The translations under genes were made by a program, and so were the position numbers. This document shows positions 44,969 to 54,628 of a stretch of 64,000 bases of DNA, piece after piece. The stretch lies in contig JAPZUD010000001.1 of assembly GCA_027533425.1 (NCBI GenBank), positions 1 through 64,000 on the forward strand, written 5' to 3'. Each line of letters starts with the position of its first letter. Positions within the stretch are counted from its first letter, which is position 1. The notes beneath the pieces are model-generated. The model searched no databases. It was not told the DNA's origin and worked only from the letters and a program-made list of their open reading frames with translations. Source of the stretch: Beijerinckiaceae bacterium. GTDB lineage: Bacteria; Pseudomonadota; Alphaproteobacteria; Rhizobiales; Beijerinckiaceae.

Positions 44969-46162
44969 TCAGGCCCCGCCGCGGATCGTCTGGATGTCGC
45001 GGGCGGCGGCCCAGGCATGGATATCTTCGCGCTTCAGCGCAGCAGCCATGAGGTCGGGGAACTGGTCCGGCGTGCAGGCAAAAACCGGACAGCCCAAGGT
45101 CGCGAGCACGCGGGCATGGGCATCGTCATAGCCCGGCCTCCCTTCATCGGAGAGGGCGAGCAACACGATGACATTGATCCCGGAGGCAACCATCGCAGCC
45201 GCACGCGCCAGCATTTCCTCAGCATTGCCGCCTTCATAGAGGTCGGTGATCAGGACAAGATGGGTCTTGGCCGGCTGCTGAACGAGGGTCTGGCAATAAG
45301 CAAGAGCCGCGTTGATATCGGTTCCGCCGCCGAGCTGGACACCAAACAGCACCTCGACGGGATCTTTCAGCTCTTCGGATAGATCGACTATCGCGGTATC
45401 GAAACAGACAAGTCGGGTTTCGATCACGGGCAGCGACGCCATGACGGCGGCAAAGATCGACGAATAGACAACCGAAGTGGCCATCGAGCCGGATTGGTCG
45501 ACGCACAGGATGACATGATCGAGATCCGCCTTGGTCCGGGAATGGCGCGCTGCCCCAACCAGCCTTTCCGGCACGACAGTGCGATACTCCTCCTGCCAGT
45601 GGCGCAGATTGGCACGAAGGGTCCTGGGCCAGTCAATATCGGCAAAACGCGGCCGCGATGTCCGCTTTGAGCGGTTGACGGCGCCGCGGATGGTTTCGGC
45701 CGTCCGATGGGCGAGCCGTTCCATCAGGGCCGCGACCACCGTCCTGACGACGGTCCGGGCGGCGTCCTTGGCCTTTTCCGGGATCGCCGACCGGAGGCTG
45801 ATGAGATCGGCCACGAGATGGACATCGGCCTCCAGCGTCGCCAGGAATTCCGGCTCCAGCATCATGGCCTTGAGATTCAGCCGCTCGAAAGCATCGCGCT
45901 GGATGACCTGGACCACCGGTGTCGGGAAGAACTCCCGGATATCGCCGAGCCATTTTGCAACCCGCGGCGCCGATGCATTGAGCCCGCCCCTGCGATTGCC
46001 GCTTTCCTTTTCCCCGTCGTCTCCGCGCCCGTAGAGTGCGGAAAGGGCCGCATCGATCCGCATGTCGCGCGGCGAAAGACCGGAACGATCGTCCGCGCCC
46101 AGCGCCAGGAGCCAGCGCCGTCTGCGCTCGTCAGCGGTTGGAAAAGGGGTGTCCGTGGTCAT
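44969..46162 (-). CDS. vWA-domain protein of five-gene MoxR system
   Basis: 397 residues, soluble. A helical N-terminal part (about 1-210) precedes a von Willebrand A domain with an intact metal-ion-dependent adhesion site: D222-x-S224-x-S226 (VDQSGSM), T281-D282 (GGGTDIN) and Asp in LITDLYEGG. vWA proteins paired with MoxR ATPases act as partner or substrate adaptors in metal insertion and complex assembly. The start overlaps the stop of the DUF5682 gene by 4 nt. It is last in the operon; the IS6 deletion copy lies 80 bp past its stop. Confidence 0.93.
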   Translation of the reverse strand: MTTDTPFPTADERRRRWLLALGADDRSGLSPRDMRIDAALSALYGRGDDGEKESGNRRGGLNASAPRVAKWLGDIREFFPTPVVQVIQRDAFERLNLKAMMLEPEFLATLEADVHLVADLISLRSAIPEKAKDAARTVVRTVVAALMERLAHRTAETIRGAVNRSKRTSRPRFADIDWPRTLRANLRHWQEEYRTVVPERLVGAARHSRTKADLDHVILCVDQSGSMATSVVYSSIFAAVMASLPVIETRLVCFDTAIVDLSEELKDPVEVLFGVQLGGGTDINAALAYCQTLVQQPAKTHLVLITDLYEGGNAEEMLARAAAMVASGINVIVLLALSDEGRPGYDDAHARVLATLGCPVFACTPDQFPDLMAAALKREDIHAWAAARDIQTIRGGA

Positions 46163-48507
46163 GGGAGCCCCTTTCCGTCGAGTCCCAGAATGGTCAGAAG
46201 CAAAGGCAGGGCCTCGTCAAAAGCCGGGGAGAGCGTACCCTCGGGCGCGCCCTTTGCCGTGCCGGCCGCCGGCGTATCGAGGGCCTGCAGCAGAAGGCGA
46301 CGGCCGGCGGCCTCGACGCTGGAGAAGGAACGCCGAAGCATCGGCAGGATCTCGACAAAGGCTGCTTCGTCCTGCGCCATCAGCCATTCATCGACAAGGC
46401 CAAGCAGGGTGCGGTCCTGCGCCACGATCTGGGCGGCGCCATCAAGGAATCCCTCCAGGAAGTCCGCGCATTCCTTGGGCGGGACACTCGGCGAAAGCCG
46501 GCGCGAGAAGAGGGAAGCCGTCATGCCGCCGGCGAGGGCGCCACGATCATGCAGCCGACGCAGGGCAAAGCCCGCGAGGAGCGCAACCGTTGACGCGCCG
46601 TGGGCGATCCTTTCCAGTTCAAGCAGGAAGGCCTCCGTGAAGCGGCTGTCGCCCTGAAGCTGCAGCGCCTCGTCATAGGCCCGGATCGCCGCGTGGATGT
46701 TCCGTGCTGCATCATCGGCCAGGTTCTGGGTTGCTCCGTATAGCCCGGCATTCACCTCGACGCACAAAGCGGAAACCAGCGCCCTGAGCGCGGATTCAGG
46801 ATAGGGGCGCGCTGTCCCGTAACGCAGGACGGAGACAAGCGGTGGCACCGCCTGCATCAATCCGGCCATGTCGCCGGCGTTGACGGCGGCAGCCTGGAGC
46901 GCCCCGATGCAGAGTTCAGCGGCCTCCGGAAGGTCGGCAAGGAGGCATTGCCGGACAAGGCCGGCCAGTTCGCCCACCGATCGCCGCTCCTTCGCCAGCG
47001 CGACCGAACGGTTCGCTGCGGCCTGCTCGATCGTCACGCCGTAAACAAGTGCTTCGGCCAGCTTGACCGAGAGTTCCGGCGCCCAGGACAAGGTCCAGAC
47101 TTCCCGGAAGGTGCCGCGTTGCCTGCCGGCATCGACGAGGACCCCCCAGGGAACGGCGATGATCAACAGCCGGTGCAGCAGCGTCGATTTCTGCAGGCCC
47201 GCCTCGCTGCGCAGATCGAGGGAAATCTGCTCCGCGAGGGCCTGCGGCTTCAGGCGGAGCCGCTTCTGCCAGCGGGCAAGATCCGCCGCCAGCGGCATTT
47301 GCGGGGTGCTCTCGTCGATCGAGCCGATGCTCTCGCCGATGAAGAGCCTGCGTTCGATCAGCCGGTAGGGGATCTCGTCACCGTGGCAGAGCGCGGCCAG
47401 CGTGGCGTCGCGCATTTCGTCGAGCCCCGGCGTCGCATGGCCGCGCAGCGCGGCAAGACTGATGGACAGCCGCGCCGCATCGATGGCCGAGGCGGTTGCG
47501 CCGGAATGCCCGGCATCCCGCAGCGCCTGCGCGACCTTGGTCTGCCAGCCCGCCGCAAAGGCCTCTGCCGAGGCGAGGCCCGTTCCGCCATAGGTCGTCC
47601 AGAGATGCCGGTACCAGCCCGGCGAGATCACCCCGGCGCCATAGCCGGATTGGGCCGCGAGCCGCTCATCCGTCCAGGGAATCCAGGTCGCATTGACCTT
47701 GATTCTGGGCAGGTCGCGTAGCACGGCCTTGTCGGTGGTGACCGGAACAGGCTGGCGCAGGGCGGGAACGTGCCAGGCACCGCAGATGACAGCGACGGGG
47801 CCGGGGCTCTGTTTCAGCGCGTCCCGGATCGCGAGCCGCATCTGCGCCTCGCGCCGCTCCTCGCGCAGCCTTCGGGCGGGATCATCGGCGAAACGGTCGG
47901 GCTCCGCGCCGCGCAGCGCCGTCATTGCATCCTCGATGGACCGGAACAGCTCCGTCGAGGCGCCGCGCGTTTCGACCAGCGCGTTCCACCATGATTCCCC
48001 GTCCGGATAGCCCGTGAGTTCCGCGAGCCGATCGAGCGGATCGATCGGGCCGGGAAGGGAGGAACGATCATCATCCGGCCGGGCCACATCGGCGGAGGTC
48101 TCCGGTCCGGATGTCTCCGTATCGGCCAATCCCGGCCCGTCAACCTCGACAAAGGGGAGAACGAAATCGCGCTCCTGCGCCGCCACCGCCAGCGATACCG
48201 CCGCCGGAAGGTCGATGAACCGCACCGGGCGCCGCTTGCGGATTGCCCAGAGCATGGCCTGCCATTCGGGCGAGAACTCGGCATAGGGCAGGAAGATCGC
48301 CAGAGACGGATCCTCGACGCCATGGACCAGCAGCGCCAGGGGCGGCTGCATTCCCGGCAGCGCCGCGTAGTGGATCAGGTCGTCCGCCTCGGGCACGCCC
48401 TCGATCAACACGATATCGGGGTCGATCAGATCCAGCGCCTGGAGGACGCTGGCGGCCGAACCCGGGCCGTGATGGCGGATGCCGAGAAGGTGAAGGCGCG
48501 TGTCCAC
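46159..48507 (-). CDS. DUF5682 family protein
   Basis: 782 residues. GTG start at 48507, 4 bp after the MoxR stop. The N-terminus LHLLGIRHHGPGSAASVL, followed by DPDIVLIEGVPEADDLI and later VAVICGAWHVPAL (about residue 245), is the family signature. The GxRHHGPGS and GAWH motifs recall the EreA/ChaN/TraB-like hydrolase fold, which is inference. The C-terminal two-thirds are helical, with repeated Leu/Ala-rich segments. The family occurs with MoxR, vWA, SWIM and DUF5691 genes in other bacteria; no function is known to me. Confidence 0.9.
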   Translation of the reverse strand: MDTRLHLLGIRHHGPGSAASVLQALDLIDPDIVLIEGVPEADDLIHYAALPGMQPPLALLVHGVEDPSLAIFLPYAEFSPEWQAMLWAIRKRRPVRFIDLPAAVSLAVAAQERDFVLPFVEVDGPGLADTETSGPETSADVARPDDDRSSLPGPIDPLDRLAELTGYPDGESWWNALVETRGASTELFRSIEDAMTALRGAEPDRFADDPARRLREERREAQMRLAIRDALKQSPGPVAVICGAWHVPALRQPVPVTTDKAVLRDLPRIKVNATWIPWTDERLAAQSGYGAGVISPGWYRHLWTTYGGTGLASAEAFAAGWQTKVAQALRDAGHSGATASAIDAARLSISLAALRGHATPGLDEMRDATLAALCHGDEIPYRLIERRLFIGESIGSIDESTPQMPLAADLARWQKRLRLKPQALAEQISLDLRSEAGLQKSTLLHRLLIIAVPWGVLVDAGRQRGTFREVWTLSWAPELSVKLAEALVYGVTIEQAAANRSVALAKERRSVGELAGLVRQCLLADLPEAAELCIGALQAAAVNAGDMAGLMQAVPPLVSVLRYGTARPYPESALRALVSALCVEVNAGLYGATQNLADDAARNIHAAIRAYDEALQLQGDSRFTEAFLLELERIAHGASTVALLAGFALRRLHDRGALAGGMTASLFSRRLSPSVPPKECADFLEGFLDGAAQIVAQDRTLLGLVDEWLMAQDEAAFVEILPMLRRSFSSVEAAGRRLLLQALDTPAAGTAKGAPEGTLSPAFDEALPLLLTILGLDGKGLP

Positions 48508-48511
48508 AGGC

Positions 48512-49594
48512 CTACATCACCTCCCGGATGGCCGAGTAGAGATCGGACCAGCCATCCCGGTTGCGGACCACCGTTTCGAGATATTCCTGCAGGGCTACCC
48601 GGTCTTGGACCGGGTCCTTGACCACGGCCCCGACGAGATTGGCCGCCATGGCCTGGGCATCCAGCCGGCCATTCCCGAAATGGCCCGCCTCGGCCCAGGC
48701 TCCGATGCCGACGGAAATCGCCTCCGCGGTCGAGAGCGAGCCGGTCGAGGTCTTCAGCTTCGTCTTGCCATTCAGCGTCTGCCCTTCGCGAAGCTCGCGG
48801 AACATCACGACAATCCGCGCAATCTCCTGGTCTGCGGGCTTGATCGGCGGCAGCGCGAGGCCGGTCCCGATCTCCTGCACCCGCTTGACCACGATCGCGG
48901 TCTCTTCCTCCAGCGTGGCCGGCAACGGCAGCACGACCACGTTGAAGCGCCGCTTCAGCGCGGAAGACAGTTCATTGACGCCCTTGTCGCGGTTGTTGGC
49001 CGTGGCGATCACATTGAACCCGCGCCTCGCCTCGACGGCCGAATTCAGTTCCGGGATCGGCATGGTCTTTTCGGACAGCACCGTGATCAGCGTGTCCTGG
49101 ACATCCGAGCCCATGCGGGTAAGTTCCTCGAACCGCACGAGCGTGCCGTCCTCCATCGCGCGCATCAGCGGCGTTGGCACCAGCGCCTCGCGGGATGGTC
49201 CCTTGGCCAGAAGCTGCGCGTAGTTCCAGCCATACCGGATCTGCGTTTCGTCGGTGCCGGCCGTGCATTGCACGATGCGCCGCGATGTCCCCGAAATCGC
49301 CGCGGCCATATGCTCCGATACCCAGGACTTGGCTGTGCCGGGCACGCCGAGAAGCAGCAGGGCGCGATCCGTAGCCAGGGTTGCGACCGCCGTTTCGATC
49401 AAGCGGCGATTGCCGACATATTTCGGCGTGATCGCGGTGCCATCCCGCGCCTTGCCGCCAACCAGATAGGTCACGACCGCCTGCGGAGACAGCCGCCAGT
49501 TGTCCGGTCGCGGGCGGTCATCGCCCGATGCGAGTGCCGCCAGTTCGGCCGCATAGGTTTCTTCCGCGCCCTGTCGCAAATCTCGTCCGGACAT
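48512..49594 (-). CDS. MoxR-family AAA+ ATPase
   Basis: 360 residues from ATG 49594. AAA+ motifs: Walker A GVPGTAKS at 83-90, Walker B-like LVRFEEL at about 152-158 (Glu-Glu rather than Asp-Glu), pre-sensor loop TRMGSDVQDTLITVLSE, sensor 1 in IATANNRDKG, arginine finger region SALKRRF. A winged helical lid follows. MoxR ATPases work with vWA proteins as chaperones that insert cofactors or remodel complexes. It sits in the middle of the five-gene operon, 16 bp after DUF5691. Confidence 0.94.
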   Translation of the reverse strand: MSGRDLRQGAEETYAAELAALASGDDRPRPDNWRLSPQAVVTYLVGGKARDGTAITPKYVGNRRLIETAVATLATDRALLLLGVPGTAKSWVSEHMAAAISGTSRRIVQCTAGTDETQIRYGWNYAQLLAKGPSREALVPTPLMRAMEDGTLVRFEELTRMGSDVQDTLITVLSEKTMPIPELNSAVEARRGFNVIATANNRDKGVNELSSALKRRFNVVVLPLPATLEEETAIVVKRVQEIGTGLALPPIKPADQEIARIVVMFRELREGQTLNGKTKLKTSTGSLSTAEAISVGIGAWAEAGHFGNGRLDAQAMAANLVGAVVKDPVQDRVALQEYLETVVRNRDGWSDLYSAIREVM

Positions 49595-49610
49595 TATGCA
49601 GCCTCTGGTT

Positions 49611-51026
49611 TCACGGGGGGGCGAGTTCGTCGAAAAGATCGACAACGAGTTTTGGGCGGTGGCTGGACGCAAGAGGCAACCCGGCGAGCGCCTGGCGCAG
49701 CAGGGGCCGGTAGCCCGGCGTGACCAGGGGGACCAGCGCCAGCAGGATCGCCGCCGCGTCATCGGCCCGCGTGGCTGGAACCGGCACCTGCCAGACCGGC
49801 AGACGCGCGAGTCCTGCCAGAGTGGTTTCCGGCAACGGGCGCCGCAGCCGCCGATAGAGCCGGTCAAAGAAGCCAGCCTGAGGCAGGGTCTGCCAGGTTT
49901 CCGGGCGGAGCACGGCTTCGGCAAAGCGGCCCCCGATAGCCGGATCGGTGAGCAGATCGAGATCCGGCCCCTCGCCGGAGAGCAGGAGCTCAAGGTCCTC
50001 GCCATCGGTGGCGAGAAGGCTGGCGGCGAGGGAAAACCGCTGTTCGACAATGGCCTGGCGCGCCAGCGCGATCGACAGCCTGTCGACCTTCTGGGCGGCC
50101 GCCGCCATCTCGTCGACGGAAAGGCCAAGCCCCTTGGCAAGCCCGTCGAGGGGCAGGCCTTCCAGAATCTCGAAAAGCCAGCCCGGTCGCTGCCATTCGT
50201 TGATCGTGGCCGGATACTCGATCCTGATCTCCGCCCGCCGCCTCAGCAACCCATTATAGACGAGCGAGAGGCGCGACATCACGTCGGTCAGGCGCGCGGC
50301 ATAAGCTGGCGTGCCGGGCAGGCGGCTGAGCAGCTGTTCGGCCAGCGTTCTGACGCTGGGCGCACGGTCTCCGGCAAGGGATTCCAGGAACGGGATGTCA
50401 TCGCGGGCAAGCCCGACGACAAAGGCCTGCAGCACTTTGACCCGCGCCGGCGCATGCTGGCCGGCAAAGCCGGCCTGCACGATGTCCCGCGCGCGGGCCG
50501 GATCCTGCGTCCGAAGGGTCCGGATGAAGCTGGACTTTCGGGCCGGCGATGCGGCGATCCAGTTGGTTTCGTCGATGATGCTGGCCTCGAAAAAATCGAT
50601 CGTCTGCAGTTCTCTCTCGCCTTCACTCGAGGCGAAGGCGATGGCACTCTCTCCAAGCTGCTCGGCATAGGCCTTCACGAAGCTGGCCAGGGCGGGAAGA
50701 TCGAACGGGTGCAGGCGAAGCCGCCGCTTCTCCATCAGATCGGCAATGGCGAGTTCGGTTGTCCCGGTCGTCGGCTTGATCGCCTGCAGGAGCCCGCGCG
50801 CGGCATCCGACACAAGGGGCCGGTCATCCCGGCTTTCCCGGGGCGGATCGAAGCGGTCCGGCAGGGCTGACCGGATGAAGCGTCGGGCTTGGCCGGCCAT
50901 CGCCAGAAGGGCCAGCGGCGCATCGGCCGCGACCGGGCCGGCTCCCTCGGCCGGCAGGGGTGCCCGCGCAAGCCCAAGGGACAGGTGATGGGTGACGCGC
51001 TGGACAAAGCCCTGATCGACGATCAT
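49611..51026 (-). CDS. DUF5691 family protein
   Basis: 471 residues, soluble, almost entirely helical and HEAT-like. The family-type block is visible mid-protein: IDETNWIAASPARKSSFI, then LQAFVVGLARDDIPFLESL and DRAPSVRTLAEQLLSRLPGTP. Assigned to DUF5691 from these blocks and from position in the operon. It may be a scaffold linking the ATPase to a target. Its start overlaps the SWIM gene stop by 4 nt. Confidence 0.85.
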   Translation of the reverse strand: MIVDQGFVQRVTHHLSLGLARAPLPAEGAGPVAADAPLALLAMAGQARRFIRSALPDRFDPPRESRDDRPLVSDAARGLLQAIKPTTGTTELAIADLMEKRRLRLHPFDLPALASFVKAYAEQLGESAIAFASSEGERELQTIDFFEASIIDETNWIAASPARKSSFIRTLRTQDPARARDIVQAGFAGQHAPARVKVLQAFVVGLARDDIPFLESLAGDRAPSVRTLAEQLLSRLPGTPAYAARLTDVMSRLSLVYNGLLRRRAEIRIEYPATINEWQRPGWLFEILEGLPLDGLAKGLGLSVDEMAAAAQKVDRLSIALARQAIVEQRFSLAASLLATDGEDLELLLSGEGPDLDLLTDPAIGGRFAEAVLRPETWQTLPQAGFFDRLYRRLRRPLPETTLAGLARLPVWQVPVPATRADDAAAILLALVPLVTPGYRPLLRQALAGLPLASSHRPKLVVDLFDELAPP

Positions 51027-52426
51027 GCGGCGATCCAGGTGCCGATTGGCGTTGCAGCGAATTTTAGGCGAAGTTCCCGACCGTCAAAAAGCCCGAAGGC
51101 GGCATTGATCGTGGTCTCGGTAAGTGGCCGCTCAAACTCTCCGCCCTTCAACCTGACACCTGCCTTTCCAGCAGGGTCAGTCAGCCAGAACGCCTCGCCA
51201 TGCGTCCTCACAACGGCATCCGAGACGCCGAACGGGGCCATGTCGAGCCAGGGTCGGCGGGCCATTGACCGTTCGAAGGCCTCGATCGCGGCGGTAAGGT
51301 CATGGGGTGGTATCCAGGGAACCGGATCGACATTCAGCGCGCTCGTCTGTGTGCCGATCAGCGCGCGCAGAGGCGCCGCCGACGGATAGAAGACGAGCTC
51401 CGCCTCGAAATTCTCGCCCACGGCGTAGCTCTTGCCGACCGCGCCGGCCGAGACCGGAATGAAATCCATCAGCAGGGCGAAAGCCGGACCGTCACCCGGC
51501 GTGCAGCGGGCCAGCCAGGTTTCCATGCGGCGCACCTTGTCCGGCTGCACCACCTGCGTTGCGGCGAGGACAAGCCAGCGCCCCGTGACCCTCGGCGCCT
51601 GCGGGTTGGCCAGCAGGGCCTCCCGGGCGAGCGTCCAGCCCGTTGCTTGCCGGACATCGGCCCGCAGATCCTCCGGCAGAAGGTCCTGGCGACGATAGGC
51701 CTCGCCGATGAGATGCAGCTTGCCAAACGCGGTCATCAGCCATTCCGCGCGTTCCTGATCCGGCACGGTGAAGAGATCCGCCATCAACGCTTCGACGCGG
51801 CTGGCGAGCCCGCCAGCCTTCGCATCGACCAAGCGTCGGGCAACCATCCGGCATCGCTCTATGGCGACGGAGGGAAAGCTGGCAAGCCCCTGGCTCAGCT
51901 GGTCCGACAGCCAAAGATCAAGTTCATCAAGACCCATCAGGATGGAGGCTTCGCGCTCGATCCGGATCCGCTCGCGCTGCGCGGCCGCCCGCGCTTCGGC
52001 CTTCGGGTCGATGTCTTCCTCAGCGATGGCATCCGTGGCCCGGATCGAGGCCTGCGGGCGCTTCTCATCCGTCTCGGCGGGCTTGGACCCCGAGGCGCGC
52101 CGCCGGGATAGCCAATCCGCCACCCAATCCGGGCGTGTTCCGGTGGAGAAAGCCGTCTTGCCCTCCGCGCGCATCCACATCAGGGCGAGGCAGTGCTTGC
52201 ATGGAAATTTCCGGCTCGGACAAGAGCATTTATACCCCGCATCTTCCTCCGAAATCACGACGCGATAGGGCGAAGAGCCGGATCCCTGACATTCTCCCCA
52301 GACCAGGCCAGCGTCATCAGTGGCAAGCGTCGGCCAGATCGTGGGCTTCAGCAGCTTGCGGGCGGCATCAAGCGAACCTTGATCCGGGGCAATCTGCTCG
52401 ATTTTTGCAAAAGGAATCAGGCTCAT
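51023..52426 (-). CDS. SWIM zinc-finger protein
   Basis: 467 residues, first gene of the operon. The SWIM motif CxC-x6-CxH is complete: C67, C69, C76, H78 in YKCSCPSRKFPCKHCLAL. A charged helical linker (about 110-165, with AAAQRERIRIEREASILMG) and a long mixed C-terminal region follow, ending in a beta-rich part (AFWLTDPAGKAGVRLKGGEF). SWIM fingers bind DNA or protein. In this setting it may supply target recognition for the MoxR/vWA machine. An IS6 remnant starts 48 bp upstream, so the native promoter may be lost or IS-borne. Confidence 0.92.
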   Translation of the reverse strand: MSLIPFAKIEQIAPDQGSLDAARKLLKPTIWPTLATDDAGLVWGECQGSGSSPYRVVISEEDAGYKCSCPSRKFPCKHCLALMWMRAEGKTAFSTGTRPDWVADWLSRRRASGSKPAETDEKRPQASIRATDAIAEEDIDPKAEARAAAQRERIRIEREASILMGLDELDLWLSDQLSQGLASFPSVAIERCRMVARRLVDAKAGGLASRVEALMADLFTVPDQERAEWLMTAFGKLHLIGEAYRRQDLLPEDLRADVRQATGWTLAREALLANPQAPRVTGRWLVLAATQVVQPDKVRRMETWLARCTPGDGPAFALLMDFIPVSAGAVGKSYAVGENFEAELVFYPSAAPLRALIGTQTSALNVDPVPWIPPHDLTAAIEAFERSMARRPWLDMAPFGVSDAVVRTHGEAFWLTDPAGKAGVRLKGGEFERPLTETTINAAFGLFDGRELRLKFAATPIGTWIAA

Positions 52427-52473
52427 GTCGCTGAATTTCGCATGCTGCCGGAGACCGTCAAGGCACAGTGAAG

Positions 52474-52724
52474 TGCTTCGTCATGAAGCGCCACAACAAA
52501 AAGGCTGCATTGAATCGCAGGTCCGCGAAGCGAATGCTGGAGTAACTCGCCGCGGTTCACGGCTCGATCCACAACCACGTCAACCAGCAACGACACCTCT
52601 CATCCCGGCCAACATTCAAGGAACGCCGCGCCGCCGCTCTTGCTGAGTGGCACCAGCTTTGCGTGGCCTGATCCATGCCGGGTGGGGCGCTTCCTGAGCC
52701 TGTTTTGGCTAGTCTGACAGCACC
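52474..52724 (+). mobile_element. IS6-family remnant (3' part)
   Basis: It begins with sequence matching the transposase around codon 110 (GCTTCGTCATGAAGCGCC), is deleted internally, and then follows the intact copy closely from the CGCCGCGGTTCACGG block through the stop to the right end TCTGACAGCACC. The left end is missing. Same orientation as the other copies. It separates the SWIM operon from the GH2 cluster. Confidence 0.88.
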
Positions 52725-52828
52725 GGGCACTACCCATGCGGAAAGACCAGCGGCCAACGTTGCTGCCAGCAGAGGGGAGGCCGCCTAGAAGGGCGGCAGG
52801 CGCCAGGCCCGTATCTGCCGCTTGGTCA

Positions 52829-54628
52829 TCACGTTGGCGGTAGATGACCCTCCCCGCTTCCTGCATCCAGCGCTGCAAAAAGCTGGGCAAGGCTGAAAAA
52901 GCCAAGCTTTCTGGTCATCTTGTCCTCGGCAATGAGGCCCTTGCGGTTGAACCCGCGCTGGAAACCCGTCTGCCGCCGCTCCGTCCGGAAATCGTAAAGC
53001 AACCAGGCGGCAAGCCCGGCAATGTAGGGCGTGGTGGCAATGCGCCTGAACTGCTCGCGGTAGAACGCCGCCTGCCAGTCTTCCGTGAAGAGAACACGGC
53101 CTGACCCCCGATGGCCGGGTGCAGCATCGGCGCCCGTTTCGCTGATGATGACCGGCTTGCCGGGCCGGGAATTGGCAAGCAGGCGGTCCAGGCCTGAAAA
53201 ATCCGGCTCATACCAGCCGAAATACTCGTTGAGACCGATGACATCGAGATGCTCGGCCAGTCGGTCCTCGATGGCGAAGCGCTCGCGGTTGATGAGGCAG
53301 GCCGCCGCCGTGAGGCGGGATGGATCCAGCCTTTTCGCGGTCCGGGCGAGTTCCACCATGAAGGCCAGCCGGGCATCGGTATCGGCGTTCTCGTTGCCTA
53401 TCCCCCACAGGATCACGCTCGCCCGGTTGATGTCGCGCAGGATCAGCTCCGAAAGCTGGTTACTTGCATCGGCGAGCGTCGCGGGGTTCGCGAAATCGAT
53501 CGCCCAGTAAACCGGAACCTCCGCCCAGAGGAGCAACCCCTCCTCATCGGCGATCCTCGCGACCCGTTCATGATGCGGGTAATGTGCGAGGCGCAGGAAA
53601 TTGCAGCCGAGTTCGCGGGCATGGCGGAAACGGCGGCGGATATCGGCGTCGCTGGTGACCTTGCCAAGCTCGAGATCATCTTCGTGGACGCAAACACCCT
53701 TGAGCCATATAGGCTGACCATTGAGAAGGATTGTCGTGCCGCGCGTCTCGATGGTGCGGAAGCCGATGCGTTCGGTCACGATATCGCGGCCGAAGTTGAA
53801 GTGCACGGTGTGGAGACGGGGCGAAGACGGCGTCCAGCGCTTGGGCGAGGCCGGCACGGTCAATTCCCCCCGCCCAGCCATCACAGGCAGGGAAGCACGA
53901 AGGCCGATTTCGGCGATTTCGACTGTCGCCTCGCCATCAACTTTGTCGGACAATTCGATCGTGAAGCGGATGGCGGTACCATCGGCGGTCAGCGTAGCGC
54001 TGGCGTTCCGGATGAAGATGGTCGGAAGGCGCACCAATGCCACTTCCCGATACAGACCCCCGTAATTGAACCAGTCGATATGGTGCATCGGCACACGGTC
54101 GGCGCGGCGCCGGTTCTCGACATAGACCTGCAGCCGGTTGCGGCCCGGCTTCAGATGCCCCGTCGCTTCGAGGCAAAAGGGCGTCGAGCCACCCTGATGT
54201 CCGCCGAGAGGCGTGCCATTGAGGAAGACGAGCGCCACATGATTGGCCGCGCCGAAATGGAGCATCACCCGCTCGCCGGGCTGGCCCGGGTGCCAATCAA
54301 ACCAGCGCGTATACCAGGTGCCGCCCTCGAAATGCGTCCATTCCGGCTTCAGCACATTCCAGCAGGAGGGAACGGGTACCAGATCCCCTGCTTCGATCTC
54401 ATAGTCACGCGGGGTCGCCCATTGCGACGACGGATCCTCGTCAAGCGCGAACCAACGTTGACGCAGCCCCTCATCGAAAAGGTCGAGGGTAAGGCGCCAT
54501 TCGCCGTCGAGCGAAGTGGTCTCGCGGCCTGCCAGGGTCACCAGCGTTTCCGCCCTTGCCATATTGTGCAGGAACGGGCGCGCGTAATCCTCATCATGCA
54601 GATGGTGGAAGGGATCGTCTGCGGTCAT
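52829..54628 (-). CDS. glycoside hydrolase family 2 enzyme (beta-glucuronidase/galactosidase-like)
   Basis: 599 residues from ATG 54628, which overlaps the upstream stop by 4 nt. GH2 layout: a sugar-binding jelly roll (about 30-205; LHFGAANHVALVFLNGTPLG), an Ig-like domain, and a TIM barrel from about 300 (LLNGQPIWLKGVCVHEDD). The acid/base is E413 in LWGIGNENAD and the nucleophile E497 in IISETGADA. No signal peptide, so it acts in the cytoplasm on an imported sugar. Specificity between glucuronide and galactoside is not decided. Last gene of the ABC cluster. Confidence 0.9.
   Translation of the reverse strand: MTADDPFHHLHDEDYARPFLHNMARAETLVTLAGRETTSLDGEWRLTLDLFDEGLRQRWFALDEDPSSQWATPRDYEIEAGDLVPVPSCWNVLKPEWTHFEGGTWYTRWFDWHPGQPGERVMLHFGAANHVALVFLNGTPLGGHQGGSTPFCLEATGHLKPGRNRLQVYVENRRRADRVPMHHIDWFNYGGLYREVALVRLPTIFIRNASATLTADGTAIRFTIELSDKVDGEATVEIAEIGLRASLPVMAGRGELTVPASPKRWTPSSPRLHTVHFNFGRDIVTERIGFRTIETRGTTILLNGQPIWLKGVCVHEDDLELGKVTSDADIRRRFRHARELGCNFLRLAHYPHHERVARIADEEGLLLWAEVPVYWAIDFANPATLADASNQLSELILRDINRASVILWGIGNENADTDARLAFMVELARTAKRLDPSRLTAAACLINRERFAIEDRLAEHLDVIGLNEYFGWYEPDFSGLDRLLANSRPGKPVIISETGADAAPGHRGSGRVLFTEDWQAAFYREQFRRIATTPYIAGLAAWLLYDFRTERRQTGFQRGFNRKGLIAEDKMTRKLGFFSLAQLFAALDAGSGEGHLPPT

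Noticed and set aside
38239-45000. Search for a second copy of the tRNA-Ser 3' end as attR
   Set aside because: I found no repeat of the GTTCGAATCCCTCC block downstream by eye, so the island boundary on that side stays open.
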